64,000 nt of DNA from Candidatus Cohnella colombiensis (lineage in GTDB: Bacteria; Bacillota; Bacilli; Paenibacillales; Paenibacillaceae): the NCBI GenBank assembly GCA_029203125.1, contig CP119317.1, positions 3,224,001-3,288,000 of the forward strand, given 5' to 3'. Position 1 is the stretch's first letter. Each line of letters opens with the position of its first letter. Positions 30,771 through 39,315 of this stretch are shown piece after piece. The position numbers and the translations under genes are program-made. The notes beneath the pieces were generated by a model that saw only the letters and a program-made list of their open reading frames with translations, was not told the DNA's origin and did no database searches.

Positions 30771-32120
30771 TTAGTTGGGAAGTTTGTGCCTTTGTCCATT
30801 CCCCTGCGGAGACGCAGGTACATGACCGACACCGATGCAGACGACGCCTTGGGCGTTTAATGCAACCGAGTCAAGCGTATTTCTCCCATCCATAATTATA
30901 GGGCGATTCATCCATTTCTTAAAGTGTTCCGGCGAAATTTGTTTAAATTCACGCCATTCTGTCGCAACAATCGCCGCATCCGCTCCCGTTAAAGCCTCCT
31001 CAGCCGATGCACAAAGTGATACGGTTGCAGGGATAGCGGGATTTTTCATTACACTGATTTCCGGATCATATGCTGTGAGCACAATTCCTGGATGTCGACG
31101 TAGCAATTCTGAAATGACGCGAAGCGCTGGTGCTTCACGAAGATCATTCGTTCCTGGTTTATAGGCTAGACCGAGAATGGCTACTTTACGGCGACTCGGA
31201 TCCGAGATCGCGGCTTCCAGCCTACGTACCATTCGCAGTGGCAGCATCGCATTCGCGCGGACGGATGCTTCTAAAAGGGTTTGTGGTGCGCCTGCTTCAT
31301 CCGCCATGAGCACAAGCGCTCGTGCATCCTTTGGAAGGAATGAGCCCCCAAATCCGATTCCCGCGCCGAGTGAATACGGTCCAATCCGCGGATCAAGACT
31401 AAGCGACTGTGCCACAGTTGGATAATCAGCCCCTGTTTGTTCAGCTAGTGCCGCCATCTCGTTGGCAAAAGATATTTTCACCGCTAGAAATGCATTCGCA
31501 GCTAATTTGGCCAATTCAGCACTACGCCGATCTGTCTTCAGAATGGGACCTGGCAATCTCGCATATAACAGTGACAAACGCTCAGCAGCCTCTTGCGATG
31601 CTGCTCCAATGACAATTCTTGACGGTTCATAGAAATCCCGCAATGCATACCCTTCACGCATAAAATCCGGAATATAGACAACATCAGGCATTTGATCCTG
31701 TGGCATGCGTCCCCGTAACCTCGTCTCAATCCGATCTGAAGTACCTACGGGTACACTGCTTTTAAGAGCAATGATTCTCTTTATATTCTGATTACCTGGC
31801 GTAAGCTGGTCTATGACCGTCCAAATTCCAGATAATAACATCTCACCAGATTCATCCACCGGAGTATCCATCGCAATCATGATGAGCTCAGTATCTTCAT
31901 GCAATTTTGCTGGATCATGATTAAAGCTTAATCGCCCTGCACTACGATTGCGTAATAGGAGCGATTCCAGTCCAGGTTCACGTGAATTTATAATGCCACG
32001 CGCTAAATCCGCAATTCTACGATTGTCCAAATCTACACACTCTACCGAATGACCGAGGTCCGCAAAGCCCGCACCAGTCGTCAATCCCATTACACCCATT
32101 CCTACGACCGCGATTCTCAT
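30771..32120 (-). CDS. UDP-glucose 6-dehydrogenase-like protein lacking the catalytic Cys
   Basis: About 449 residues. NAD-binding GMGVMGL (7-13), a central dehydrogenase domain with SAELAKLAANAFLAVK (Lys205, Asn209), and a C-terminal UDP-binding domain (ILGLAYKPGTNDLREAPA). In the family the nucleophile sits in GGSCFPKD; here the codons give GGS-Phe-Leu-PKD, so Phe261 replaces Cys. The family PEFLREG is PDFMREG (Asp152 for Glu). Asp265, Lys205 and Asn209 are kept. The ATG at 32120 follows GAGGAGG. Paired with galU, which suggests a UDP-glucose substrate. It may bind without full oxidation, or use altered chemistry. Confidence 0.85.
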   Translation of the reverse strand: MRIAVVGMGVMGLTTGAGFADLGHSVECVDLDNRRIADLARGIINSREPGLESLLLRNRSAGRLSFNHDPAKLHEDTELIMIAMDTPVDESGEMLLSGIWTVIDQLTPGNQNIKRIIALKSSVPVGTSDRIETRLRGRMPQDQMPDVVYIPDFMREGYALRDFYEPSRIVIGAASQEAAERLSLLYARLPGPILKTDRRSAELAKLAANAFLAVKISFANEMAALAEQTGADYPTVAQSLSLDPRIGPYSLGAGIGFGGSFLPKDARALVLMADEAGAPQTLLEASVRANAMLPLRMVRRLEAAISDPSRRKVAILGLAYKPGTNDLREAPALRVISELLRRHPGIVLTAYDPEISVMKNPAIPATVSLCASAEEALTGADAAIVATEWREFKQISPEHFKKWMNRPIIMDGRNTLDSVALNAQGVVCIGVGHVPASPQGNGQRHKLPN

Positions 32121-32151
32121 GGTCGGCTCCTCCTCGAAATGATGTCTATTC

Positions 32152-32246
32152 AAGCAAACACACCTTCAGCGTCTTTAGATGCTGAAGAAGTTTTGCGTAT
32201 GCTGTACAGATAGGATAAGTGTTAAAACCTATAAAATCTGTATAGC
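32152..32246 (+). repeat. 95-bp two-hairpin repeat element, copy 2
   Basis: Same length and layout as 9109-9203, roughly three quarters identical by eye. First hairpin CTTCAGCGTC, loop TTTA, GATGCTGAAG is fully paired (one G-U). Outer arms of the second are GCTGTACAG (32201-32209) and CTGTATAGC (32238-32246). Several differences from copy 1 keep or restore pairing. Located upstream of the UDP-glucose dehydrogenase-like gene; the remaining ~70 nt to the U32 gene hold nothing I recognise. Confidence 0.75.
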
Positions 32247-32316
32247 TTACAATAGTGTATCATCGAGATAAAAACGGAAATGCAGGATTGTATTATCAGA
32301 GTGTAAACTTTAACCG

Positions 32317-34842
32317 TTACTTAACAAGTTGACCACGCGTAACACCGAGTTGATTCGTCGCTTTTAGCTTACGCCAAACTTCACTGCCACCAATTCGACC
32401 GTCTAAAGCAGCCCGGTAGAGTGTTAACACCTCGCGCACCTTGTCACCATTTTCCTCTAAAAACTCTACACGATACGAACGAACTCCGAGCTCTTGGAAA
32501 GTCGTTAAATATTCCGCACCCGACTGCTCAATCGCATTATAAACCGTATTGCGACAGCCCTCATCTACTCTGACAGGGTGAGACATGCCAATTCGATCTT
32601 GAAGCGATGCACGCTTCTCCTCACAAGGACGACCACAGTTCGTATAGTTGGTCCCTTCACTCATGAATGTACAATATACGCAATGCTCCGTGTGGAACAT
32701 CGGCATATGCTGGTGAATAACAATCTCCAGACGTGACGTATCTGCACGACGCAGCATGTCGACCATCTGTTGAATATTTAAATCATACGACGGAGTAACC
32801 CAGTCTAGCCCCGCTTCACGGAATAGATTAACGGTTTTGTGATTCGCAACATTTAGAGAAAAGTCACCAATCAACTCGGGATGTTCTACTCCGGGATGTT
32901 CCATCCGTTCCTTCAAATAATAATACAAAGCCCCGGTATTCCGAACGAGAATCGCATCCGGTTTCAGATTCAATATATTGCGATGGTATCCGTTCTCACC
33001 AGGCATATGAATTCGTGGTGTTGCGAGCGCAATTCGTTTGCCCGCCTCCCGGCAGAGCTTGATCGCATCAGGGAATTGCTTAATAAATTCGAAATCAGCA
33101 TAAATCATCGACACATCCGGATTGCCAACGACTGCTTCTACTTGCTCTAATGTCCGACATAACACCGTTAGCTTTATCTCATTCGGATTGATTTCTTGGG
33201 CTTCACCATTCGAAAAAGAATCTGCAAATTCATCAATCTCTCGCTTTATGAATTGAGGAGGCTGTTCACGCATAATTTCTAGCTGCTCAGTCGCCTCACG
33301 ACGCATCCGATTCAACTCGCGCATCGGTACAATTACGTCACCCTTCAAGCTCACCTCAAGCTGATCCAAATAAAATAACGTTCCACCCAAACGCCCTAAC
33401 TGCTCTCCAAGCACCTCATGTCCCAGTGGACGCTTCTGTGCCTGTTCTAACAATAGCTCGGATTCAACAGCAACTGTCGTTCCCAGCTTAACATCTGTCC
33501 AGATCGTGCGCAGAGCCGCACCCTCTTGTCCGAATACAGATACTGCCAGAGGAAAAGTGCGATAGGGCTTCTCTGTTTCGAATGTGCTACGTAACCGGCG
33601 ATCTAGCGCAGGATCGCTCGTCTTCCAAATCCGATCGCCTTCATGAACACGATTAAGATCGATATCGTTGCGACCAGGTACAATCTCAATGCGCGAGCCT
33701 TCTGGCGATTCGCCCTCGAGCTTAATACCTGAATTGCGAATATCGTAGACGCGCCCGCCTTCTTCCTTCTTCGTCGGATCGCCTGCATCAAATACGATGC
33801 CATCTCCCCGCTTAAGTGGAGCTTCAATTCGGCAAATGACCGCATCACGTAAAATCTTCTCAACTGTGCCCAAATAGACTCCGCGACTCTTCGGGAAAGT
33901 ACCTTCTACGAGCTGCTTATTGTTCGTTCCATCTAGGAAGCCATGTGTAAAACCACGTGAAAAGCTTTGTTGGAGCTCGCGCACCTCTTCCTTGGATGGA
34001 TCGGAGGAATCTCCTGCGAAGTATTTATCAACTTCCTTCGCATATTTACTGACGACATTTGCTACATATTCTGGACTTTTCAAACGACCTTCGATCTTGA
34101 ATGACGTTACGCCCGCATCAATTAATTCCGGAACAATATCAATAGCCGCAAGATCCTTTGGCGATAACAAGTAGGCGATATCTCCCATCGGCTGCTGTAC
34201 ACCATCGACCATCAGATCATAGGGGAGGCGACAAGCTTGCGCACATTCTCCACGATTCGCAGAACGACCGCCCCACATTTCAGATGTTAAGCATTGACCG
34301 GAGTAAGAAACACACAGCGCTCCATGTACGAACACTTCCATCGGCAGCTTCGCTTGTTCCCCGATTTTCTGGATTTGCTTTAAGTTATTTTCACGTCCGA
34401 GCACGACCCGCTCCATATTAAACGGCTTCGTAAATTCCACCGCTTCAGGAGACGTAATCGTCATCTGAGTTGAACCGTGAATCGGAAAGTCCGGTGAAAT
34501 TTCGCGAATCATCTTCACAAGTCCCAGGTCCTGTACAATTACTGCATCTACACCAGCATCAATGCATGCTTCAATAAGCTTTCTCGCTTCTGTAAGCTCG
34601 TCCTCGAACACTAAAATATTAAAGGTCAAAAACCCTTTAACCCCATATTTGTGCAAAAACTTCATCACTTCGGGGAGCTCATTCGTCGTAAAGTTATTAG
34701 CTCTTGCCCGTGCATTAAACTTTTCCACACCGAAGAAGACGGCGTCTGCTCCATTCGCAACAGCAGCGCGCATACATTCCCAATCTCCTGCTGGTGCTAA
34801 CAATTCAATATCTTCTCGCCGTAAGGCGCTTTTGTCGTTCAT
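32317..34842 (-). CDS. U32 family peptidase-like protein with DUF3656 (RlhA-like)
   Basis: About 841 residues. The N-terminal U32 domain shows ELLAPAGDWECMRAAVANGADAVFFG, the family signature EVFVHGALCVSYSGQCLTS, and RSANRGECAQACRLPY. A middle DUF3656-like region follows, and a second U32-like C-terminal part contains VYCTFMSEGTNYTNCGRPCEEKR. Conserved Cys sets suggest an iron-sulphur site, as proposed for tRNA/rRNA hydroxylation proteins of this family (RlhA modifies 23S rRNA C2501 in E. coli). It is longer than the ~650-residue E. coli protein. ATG at 34842 follows GGAGGG; the GTG six codons upstream is less likely. Confidence 0.85.
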   Translation of the reverse strand: MNDKSALRREDIELLAPAGDWECMRAAVANGADAVFFGVEKFNARARANNFTTNELPEVMKFLHKYGVKGFLTFNILVFEDELTEARKLIEACIDAGVDAVIVQDLGLVKMIREISPDFPIHGSTQMTITSPEAVEFTKPFNMERVVLGRENNLKQIQKIGEQAKLPMEVFVHGALCVSYSGQCLTSEMWGGRSANRGECAQACRLPYDLMVDGVQQPMGDIAYLLSPKDLAAIDIVPELIDAGVTSFKIEGRLKSPEYVANVVSKYAKEVDKYFAGDSSDPSKEEVRELQQSFSRGFTHGFLDGTNNKQLVEGTFPKSRGVYLGTVEKILRDAVICRIEAPLKRGDGIVFDAGDPTKKEEGGRVYDIRNSGIKLEGESPEGSRIEIVPGRNDIDLNRVHEGDRIWKTSDPALDRRLRSTFETEKPYRTFPLAVSVFGQEGAALRTIWTDVKLGTTVAVESELLLEQAQKRPLGHEVLGEQLGRLGGTLFYLDQLEVSLKGDVIVPMRELNRMRREATEQLEIMREQPPQFIKREIDEFADSFSNGEAQEINPNEIKLTVLCRTLEQVEAVVGNPDVSMIYADFEFIKQFPDAIKLCREAGKRIALATPRIHMPGENGYHRNILNLKPDAILVRNTGALYYYLKERMEHPGVEHPELIGDFSLNVANHKTVNLFREAGLDWVTPSYDLNIQQMVDMLRRADTSRLEIVIHQHMPMFHTEHCVYCTFMSEGTNYTNCGRPCEEKRASLQDRIGMSHPVRVDEGCRNTVYNAIEQSGAEYLTTFQELGVRSYRVEFLEENGDKVREVLTLYRAALDGRIGGSEVWRKLKATNQLGVTRGQLVK

Positions 34843-34913
34843 TATTTTATTACCCTCCACACCGCATAGTCGCGGAAATCTACTTTCCTAGTATACCACG
34901 CAAGTCCAAAATA

Positions 34914-34960
34914 GAAACCGCCCGGCTGTGCAGAAGCACATGCCGAGCGGCTAATCATTT
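34914..34960 (-). terminator. Terminator after the stalk-domain gene
   Basis: Minus-strand AGCCGCTCGGCATGTGC pairs with GCACAGCCGGGCGGTT, followed by TCTATTTT. Located 15 nt after the gene end. Confidence 0.85.
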
Positions 34961-34974
34961 CGTATAGACATTCG

Positions 34975-36900
34975 TTATCTCGTAAGGGTGAACGATTTCA
35001 ATGCATCTTCCATCTGTGAAATTACATATGGTGTTCCATTAGCTAGAGAATATATACCACCTACAACATACACATGACCGTTACGTGAAAACAGATACCA
35101 CGTTTCCACTTGAGGACTAACTTTCACATTACTCTTATCCTCGACAACAATCTTAGTTGCAGTAGCCCCTGCAAAATCAACAGTTGAATTACTTAGAATC
35201 TTGACTAAGCTGCTTCCATTCGTTCTAAGCTGAAGGTTGCTTGAGATGTTCGAAATAATAGCTTGCGGATTTCCCTGATCTGACATAGCCCCAATGAATA
35301 TGAGGCCTCCTGGGAAATAATAGTACTCAAGACCTTCTTCATCCTTCGCCTCGTCTTTACCCCAGTATTTCGGAACTGTAATTTGGTATCCGCGATCGTT
35401 ATTCGTCTGCACAACTTTTGTCAGACGATCTTTCGATTCATATTCATCTGTAATCAGGCCAAAGTTGCTTTCGATAAATTTAAAGTCCACACTCATTGTG
35501 TTAATCAACTGGTCAAACGAGACTCCCTTTTTCGAAGCCATCTTTTCAGGATAGGCAAACTCTGTGTAGTAACGATAGTTGCCTTTAATCGCGAACACTT
35601 CATACTCTTCCCACCAGTTAGTCAAGTCGTAGGAGTATCTTAGCTTCACAACCTTAGCCGGAACGCCGTTCCAAGTAATATCCTTTTGTTCAACGATCTT
35701 GCCATATTCAGCTGCGAAAAGCTGCTCAAAGCGATCCGTCATACGTTTGGCCCATGCACTAGCTGTATCACCCGCTTCAAGCGAGGTCACATCCATAAAC
35801 ATGTAAGCATCTTCATACTCGTAATACGGGTAGGATGACTCTTCATCTTCCTTCCAATCCTTCGGCAAGCTTACAGCTAACGCAAAATCAGAGTTTAAAA
35901 ATACTTTAAAGCCATCAATAATCTTTGTTAAATCCTTTATAGACTTGTTACTGCGATTAAAAGAGGTCTTAAAGCTATCCAGAATCGAACCAACTGCATT
36001 AAACTCTGCTAAGTTAGCAGCGGTTTTACCATAGATCGTAGTATATAAAAATTTATTCGTTTGGGTACCTCTAAATTCGAAGAAAAACCCGTTTTTATCC
36101 TTCGTTACGATCTTCTCGTAGGTCGTACCTGTTGCAGTGGTAACGGTCCGCTTGTCGACTAAAGTCTCACCTTTTGATACGTAGCGCAATAAGTGAGCTC
36201 TAATGTCTTCTGTTGTCATTAACTCGGTTGCATCCTCTACCGCGATTTGCAAGAAAAATTGCTTCTTGATATCTCTGAAAACAAGCACATCTCCATTGCT
36301 AGACTGATATTCTTGAATAAGTCCTGTCGGATAATTTATCGTCCACTGAAAATAACTGTCGCCAATCTGAGTCTTGCCTGCATCGGTATTAATATTCGTA
36401 CTCGTTGTAGTCGATCCAGCCGCCGCTCCACTCAGTACAAGCTCCTTCGTACTCGAATCTGTCGAATACTTAATACCGAATGCTTTTGCAATTGCGGTAA
36501 CAGGTACCATTGTAACTCCTTTTTTCACGACCGGCGCTGCTACTAATGTAACCTTTTTGCCGTCCATTGTCGCTGCTTTATCATCTTTCGTTACAACGAT
36601 AGTATGACCTTGGTAAGTTAGCTGTATGCTCTTTCCAGTTAGCTTTACCTTTGCTCCAAATCCTTTCGCATTTGTGAACACGCTAATCGGAACTAACGTA
36701 GTGCCGCCCGATACGAATGGCGCTTCGATTGTTAGCTTCTCACCATTAATAGTCATTTGAGTACTGCCCACTTTTACTCGTACAACAACATCGCCCGACG
36801 AGCTTGCAGAAGCCGCATGTGTAGGTATTGCTGTTACAATAAATAGGATTGCTGCTAAAAATAACGCGAAAAAATGGTGTCTCTTATTAATCAATGACAT
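34975..36900 (-). CDS. Secreted protein with copper-amine-oxidase-N-type stalk domain, function unknown
   Basis: About 641 residues with a clear signal peptide (HHFFALFLAAILFIVTAIPTHAAS). Residues ~30-160 form a stalk domain (MTINGEKLTIEAPFVSGGTTLVPISVFTNAKG and MDGKKVTLVAAPVVKKGVTMVPVTAIAKAFG), the Cu_amine_oxidN1-type fold common in Paenibacillus surface proteins. The rest has at least three similar beta-rich segments, each opening like FQWTINYPTGL, FALAVSLPKDWKED or YQITVPKYWGKDE, as in PsbP/MOG1-like folds. ATG at 36900 lies about 11 nt after AAGGAG. It follows the HtrA-like gene by 41 nt and shares its N-terminal domain type. Confidence 0.78.
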   Translation of the reverse strand: MSLINKRHHFFALFLAAILFIVTAIPTHAASASSSGDVVVRVKVGSTQMTINGEKLTIEAPFVSGGTTLVPISVFTNAKGFGAKVKLTGKSIQLTYQGHTIVVTKDDKAATMDGKKVTLVAAPVVKKGVTMVPVTAIAKAFGIKYSTDSSTKELVLSGAAAGSTTTSTNINTDAGKTQIGDSYFQWTINYPTGLIQEYQSSNGDVLVFRDIKKQFFLQIAVEDATELMTTEDIRAHLLRYVSKGETLVDKRTVTTATGTTYEKIVTKDKNGFFFEFRGTQTNKFLYTTIYGKTAANLAEFNAVGSILDSFKTSFNRSNKSIKDLTKIIDGFKVFLNSDFALAVSLPKDWKEDEESSYPYYEYEDAYMFMDVTSLEAGDTASAWAKRMTDRFEQLFAAEYGKIVEQKDITWNGVPAKVVKLRYSYDLTNWWEEYEVFAIKGNYRYYTEFAYPEKMASKKGVSFDQLINTMSVDFKFIESNFGLITDEYESKDRLTKVVQTNNDRGYQITVPKYWGKDEAKDEEGLEYYYFPGGLIFIGAMSDQGNPQAIISNISSNLQLRTNGSSLVKILSNSTVDFAGATATKIVVEDKSNVKVSPQVETWYLFSRNGHVYVVGGIYSLANGTPYVISQMEDALKSFTLTR

Positions 36901-36941
36901 GGATGAGTTCTCTCCTTCAACTTGTGTAGGTGTGGAAATCA

Positions 36942-38057
36942 TTATTTAAACTCAGTCAAAACGATTTTCTTCGTTATTACATCGCCACCTGAAAGCACTG
37001 TAATGGAAACGGATTGTTCAGGCAGATAGGCTTTCAGCAACTCTGTAAGCTCAACTTCCGAGTAAATCTGTTTGCCGTTTATTTCTAGCAATTGATCGCC
37101 TACTGCGAGGTTGATCTTCTTTGCATTCGCCGAATTAACAGCTGTAATTGTCATCGGTTCATCGGATGGTAGGCCAACAATCGCTTCCCAGCTTTCTTCA
37201 AGCTCGACACCTAATGATGGACGCTTTACTTTTCCATATTTCTCGAAGTGCGAGAGTACGTATTGAACCGTATCTGCAGGAATCGCAAATCCCATACTAT
37301 CAATCGTTACATCAACGAACTTCATTGAATTAATGCCGACAATTTCCCCCTTGAGATTTACAAGTGGGCCACCGCTATTACCAGGGTTAATTGCTGCATC
37401 TGTTTGAAGTAAGTTGTAATCGGATGAAACAGAACGATTCATCCCACTAATGACTCCGACAGTAGCTGTATTCCGTAAAGTAAATGATACCGGAGTGCCA
37501 ATTGCGATTACCGATTCACCAACTTGTACCTTGAGTGGGCTAGGTGCGAATGTTGCTGTCTTCAAGCCTTTGGCATTAATTTTCACTAGAGCTAAATCAC
37601 TTGCCACATCAATTTGTTTACGTGTTCCGGTAAATTGCTTGCCATCTGATGTTACGACGATAATATTCTTCATGTCTTTAACAACATGAGCATTCGTTAC
37701 AATCCAGCCATCACTCTTGATAATTACTCCTGTACCATGTGCGAGAGAGTAACGTTCTACCACTCTATCGTCTTCTGGCTTTCCAATGATAGCTACAACA
37801 GCTGGCGATACCTTCTTAATGACATCAGGAATGACTGAGTCAGCAGAATAAGTATACTTCTGAGTTGTTGAATTGTATGATCCCGTTCCACCTAATTCTG
37901 CAACTAAAGACGAGGCCTTCACATAGACTTCACCATTAATTACCTTTGCATCAATCGACACTTTACTGCCACCCGTTGTTGCGGCACCAACAGTTCCTGC
38001 TGAACCGATCGCAATTACTAGAATTAATATCATCATGCCTATACGATTCTTCAACAT
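36942..38057 (-). CDS. HtrA-like serine protease with N-terminal stalk domain and PDZ
   Basis: 371 residues. Signal peptide or anchor (MMILILVIAIGSAGTVGA), a short copper-amine-oxidase-N-like segment (VINGEVYVKASSLVAELGG, ~39-60), a trypsin-like domain with the full catalytic triad His124 (TNAHVV), Asp154 (SDLALVK) and Ser228 (NPGNSGGPL), and a C-terminal PDZ (PSLGVELEES... AVGDQLLEING). It probably acts at the membrane face on misfolded exported proteins. The stalk fusion is not present in the Bacillus HtrA I know. ATG follows GGGAGAA. Transcribed into the next stalk-domain gene. Confidence 0.87.
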   Translation of the reverse strand: MLKNRIGMMILILVIAIGSAGTVGAATTGGSKVSIDAKVINGEVYVKASSLVAELGGTGSYNSTTQKYTYSADSVIPDVIKKVSPAVVAIIGKPEDDRVVERYSLAHGTGVIIKSDGWIVTNAHVVKDMKNIIVVTSDGKQFTGTRKQIDVASDLALVKINAKGLKTATFAPSPLKVQVGESVIAIGTPVSFTLRNTATVGVISGMNRSVSSDYNLLQTDAAINPGNSGGPLVNLKGEIVGINSMKFVDVTIDSMGFAIPADTVQYVLSHFEKYGKVKRPSLGVELEESWEAIVGLPSDEPMTITAVNSANAKKINLAVGDQLLEINGKQIYSEVELTELLKAYLPEQSVSITVLSGGDVITKKIVLTEFK

Positions 38058-38191
38058 ATTAACTGATTCTCCCCTACTGCTGTTTCGTATATAAGCATAA
38101 CAACTCTACCATAATTATCCTACAATTTAAACTAAAAAGATTGTAAAAATACTGCGAACACTGTCTGATTTTGTCGTAAAAATAACTTTAT

Positions 38192-38246
38192 GCTATAAAA
38201 CAAAAAAACAGGTCTGGAGCATTCGCTCTAGAACCTGCTTTTGGAC
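38192..38246 (-). terminator. Terminator after the small membrane protein gene
   Basis: Minus-strand CAGGTTCTAGAGC pairs with GCTCCAGACCTG around GAAT, followed by a T-run. Confidence 0.85.
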
Positions 38247-38282
38247 TTTCATCAATATGCTGTCATCGAGGTAGGTAATTGT

Positions 38283-38486
38283 TTACCAGCCACTAATCAT
38301 CTTGAAGTCTGCAACTAAAAATACGAGTAAACAAACCGTACCGAAACCGATTGCGAATACATTTTTACGAGGTCGTTGCAAAAGCAAGCGTACCAAACCT
38401 ACTGCAATTAAAATTGTGAAAAGCAACATAAAAATATCGAATGTTGTATAGGTGCTCTCTGTATCCGCGACTTCTGCTAAAAACAT
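38283..38486 (-). CDS. Small two-helix membrane protein, unknown
   Basis: 67 residues (MFLAEVADTESTYTTFDIF...). Two hydrophobic helices (FMLLFTILIAVGLVRLLL and NVFAIGFGTVCLLVFLVADF) are joined by a basic loop QRPRKN. The ATG at 38486 is 7 nt after GGGAGG, far better than the open frame that extends 57 codons further. It has its own terminator and lies divergent from the next gene. No family recognised. Confidence 0.68.
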   Translation of the reverse strand: MFLAEVADTESTYTTFDIFMLLFTILIAVGLVRLLLQRPRKNVFAIGFGTVCLLVFLVADFKMISGW

Positions 38487-38702
38487 GAGGTGACCTCCCT
38501 TATCTGACGAACTAAACCCATCTTTTACTATGTTAGCCTCTTGAGATGCTGCTTGCAAGTCCGAATTTGCGCTCGTAACAACTTTGTCACACTTCGAGCA
38601 AGAAAGCAATCGAACAAATATAGGATATGTTATGCAATTGTGTAGGATTTCATCCAATTGTTCATACTAATGGAGACACCACAACCTAGGAGGTCCATTG
38701 AA

Positions 38703-39242
38703 ATGCATAACCGCTTGATAACGATCATAATGATCGCTGTCACACTCGTCTTATCTCCAACACTAGTTGACGCTGCCCCTAATCACAAGCCACACCCTCA
38801 GCAACCGAATCACTCGATTGACTGGAACGCATATCCTGCCGATATTCAAGCGTTCAAATTGCAATTAGATCATATTCGAGATCAGCAAAAAGCGTTGTTT
38901 AAACAAATGAAGGAGCAGCACAACCAACTTCGAACTGCCACACAGACACTTAGCCCAGAAGAAAGAAAACAATTCGAGGCTTCTGCTGGCAAAACGATTG
39001 AGCAGTTGAAAAATACACGAGATGTCATACATGCATTGCGTAGCCAAAAGCATAGCGCATGGGACCAATTCCATAAACATGCAGCTATGAAGAAATGGAC
39101 TGAAGCAAAAGCGGATTTAGAGTCCATCTTGAAACAAAAGCAACAAATACTCGTCAGCCAACAAAATATCGTTAATTTGCAAAAACAATTGATTACTTTA
39201 ATCAAGCCTGCGACGGGAACACATCTCCACAGCGAAGGTTGA
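38703..39242 (+). CDS. Secreted helical protein, unknown
   Basis: 179 residues. Signal peptide MHNRLITIIMIAVTLVLSPTLVDA, then a His/Pro-rich linker (PNHKPHPQQPNH) and a Gln/Lys-rich helical region likely to form coiled coils (LQLDHIRDQQKALFKQMKEQHNQL; LESILKQKQQILVSQQNIVNLQKQL). Resembles small periplasmic helical chaperone-like proteins only in composition. ATG at 38703 follows AGGAGG by 9 nt. Bounded by a bidirectional terminator that it shares with uvrA. Function unknown. Confidence 0.75.
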   Translation: MHNRLITIIMIAVTLVLSPTLVDAAPNHKPHPQQPNHSIDWNAYPADIQAFKLQLDHIRDQQKALFKQMKEQHNQLRTATQTLSPEERKQFEASAGKTIEQLKNTRDVIHALRSQKHSAWDQFHKHAAMKKWTEAKADLESILKQKQQILVSQQNIVNLQKQLITLIKPATGTHLHSEG

Positions 39243-39245
39243 AAT

Positions 39246-39294
39246 CACAAAAATAGCGGTGCGGGATCCAACATCCCGGCCGCTATTTTTTACA
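39246..39294. terminator. Bidirectional terminator
   Basis: AAAATAGCGGTGCGGGAT pairs with ATCCCGGCCGCTATTTTTT. Serves the plus-strand secreted-protein gene and minus-strand uvrA. Confidence 0.9.
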
Positions 39295-39315
39295 TCCTTC
39301 TAGTGCAATAGCACC

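Noticed and set aside
32317..34842. Secreted collagenase-like peptidase
   Set aside because: The U32 family is often labelled this way, but there is no signal peptide and the Cys pattern fits RNA hydroxylation proteins better.
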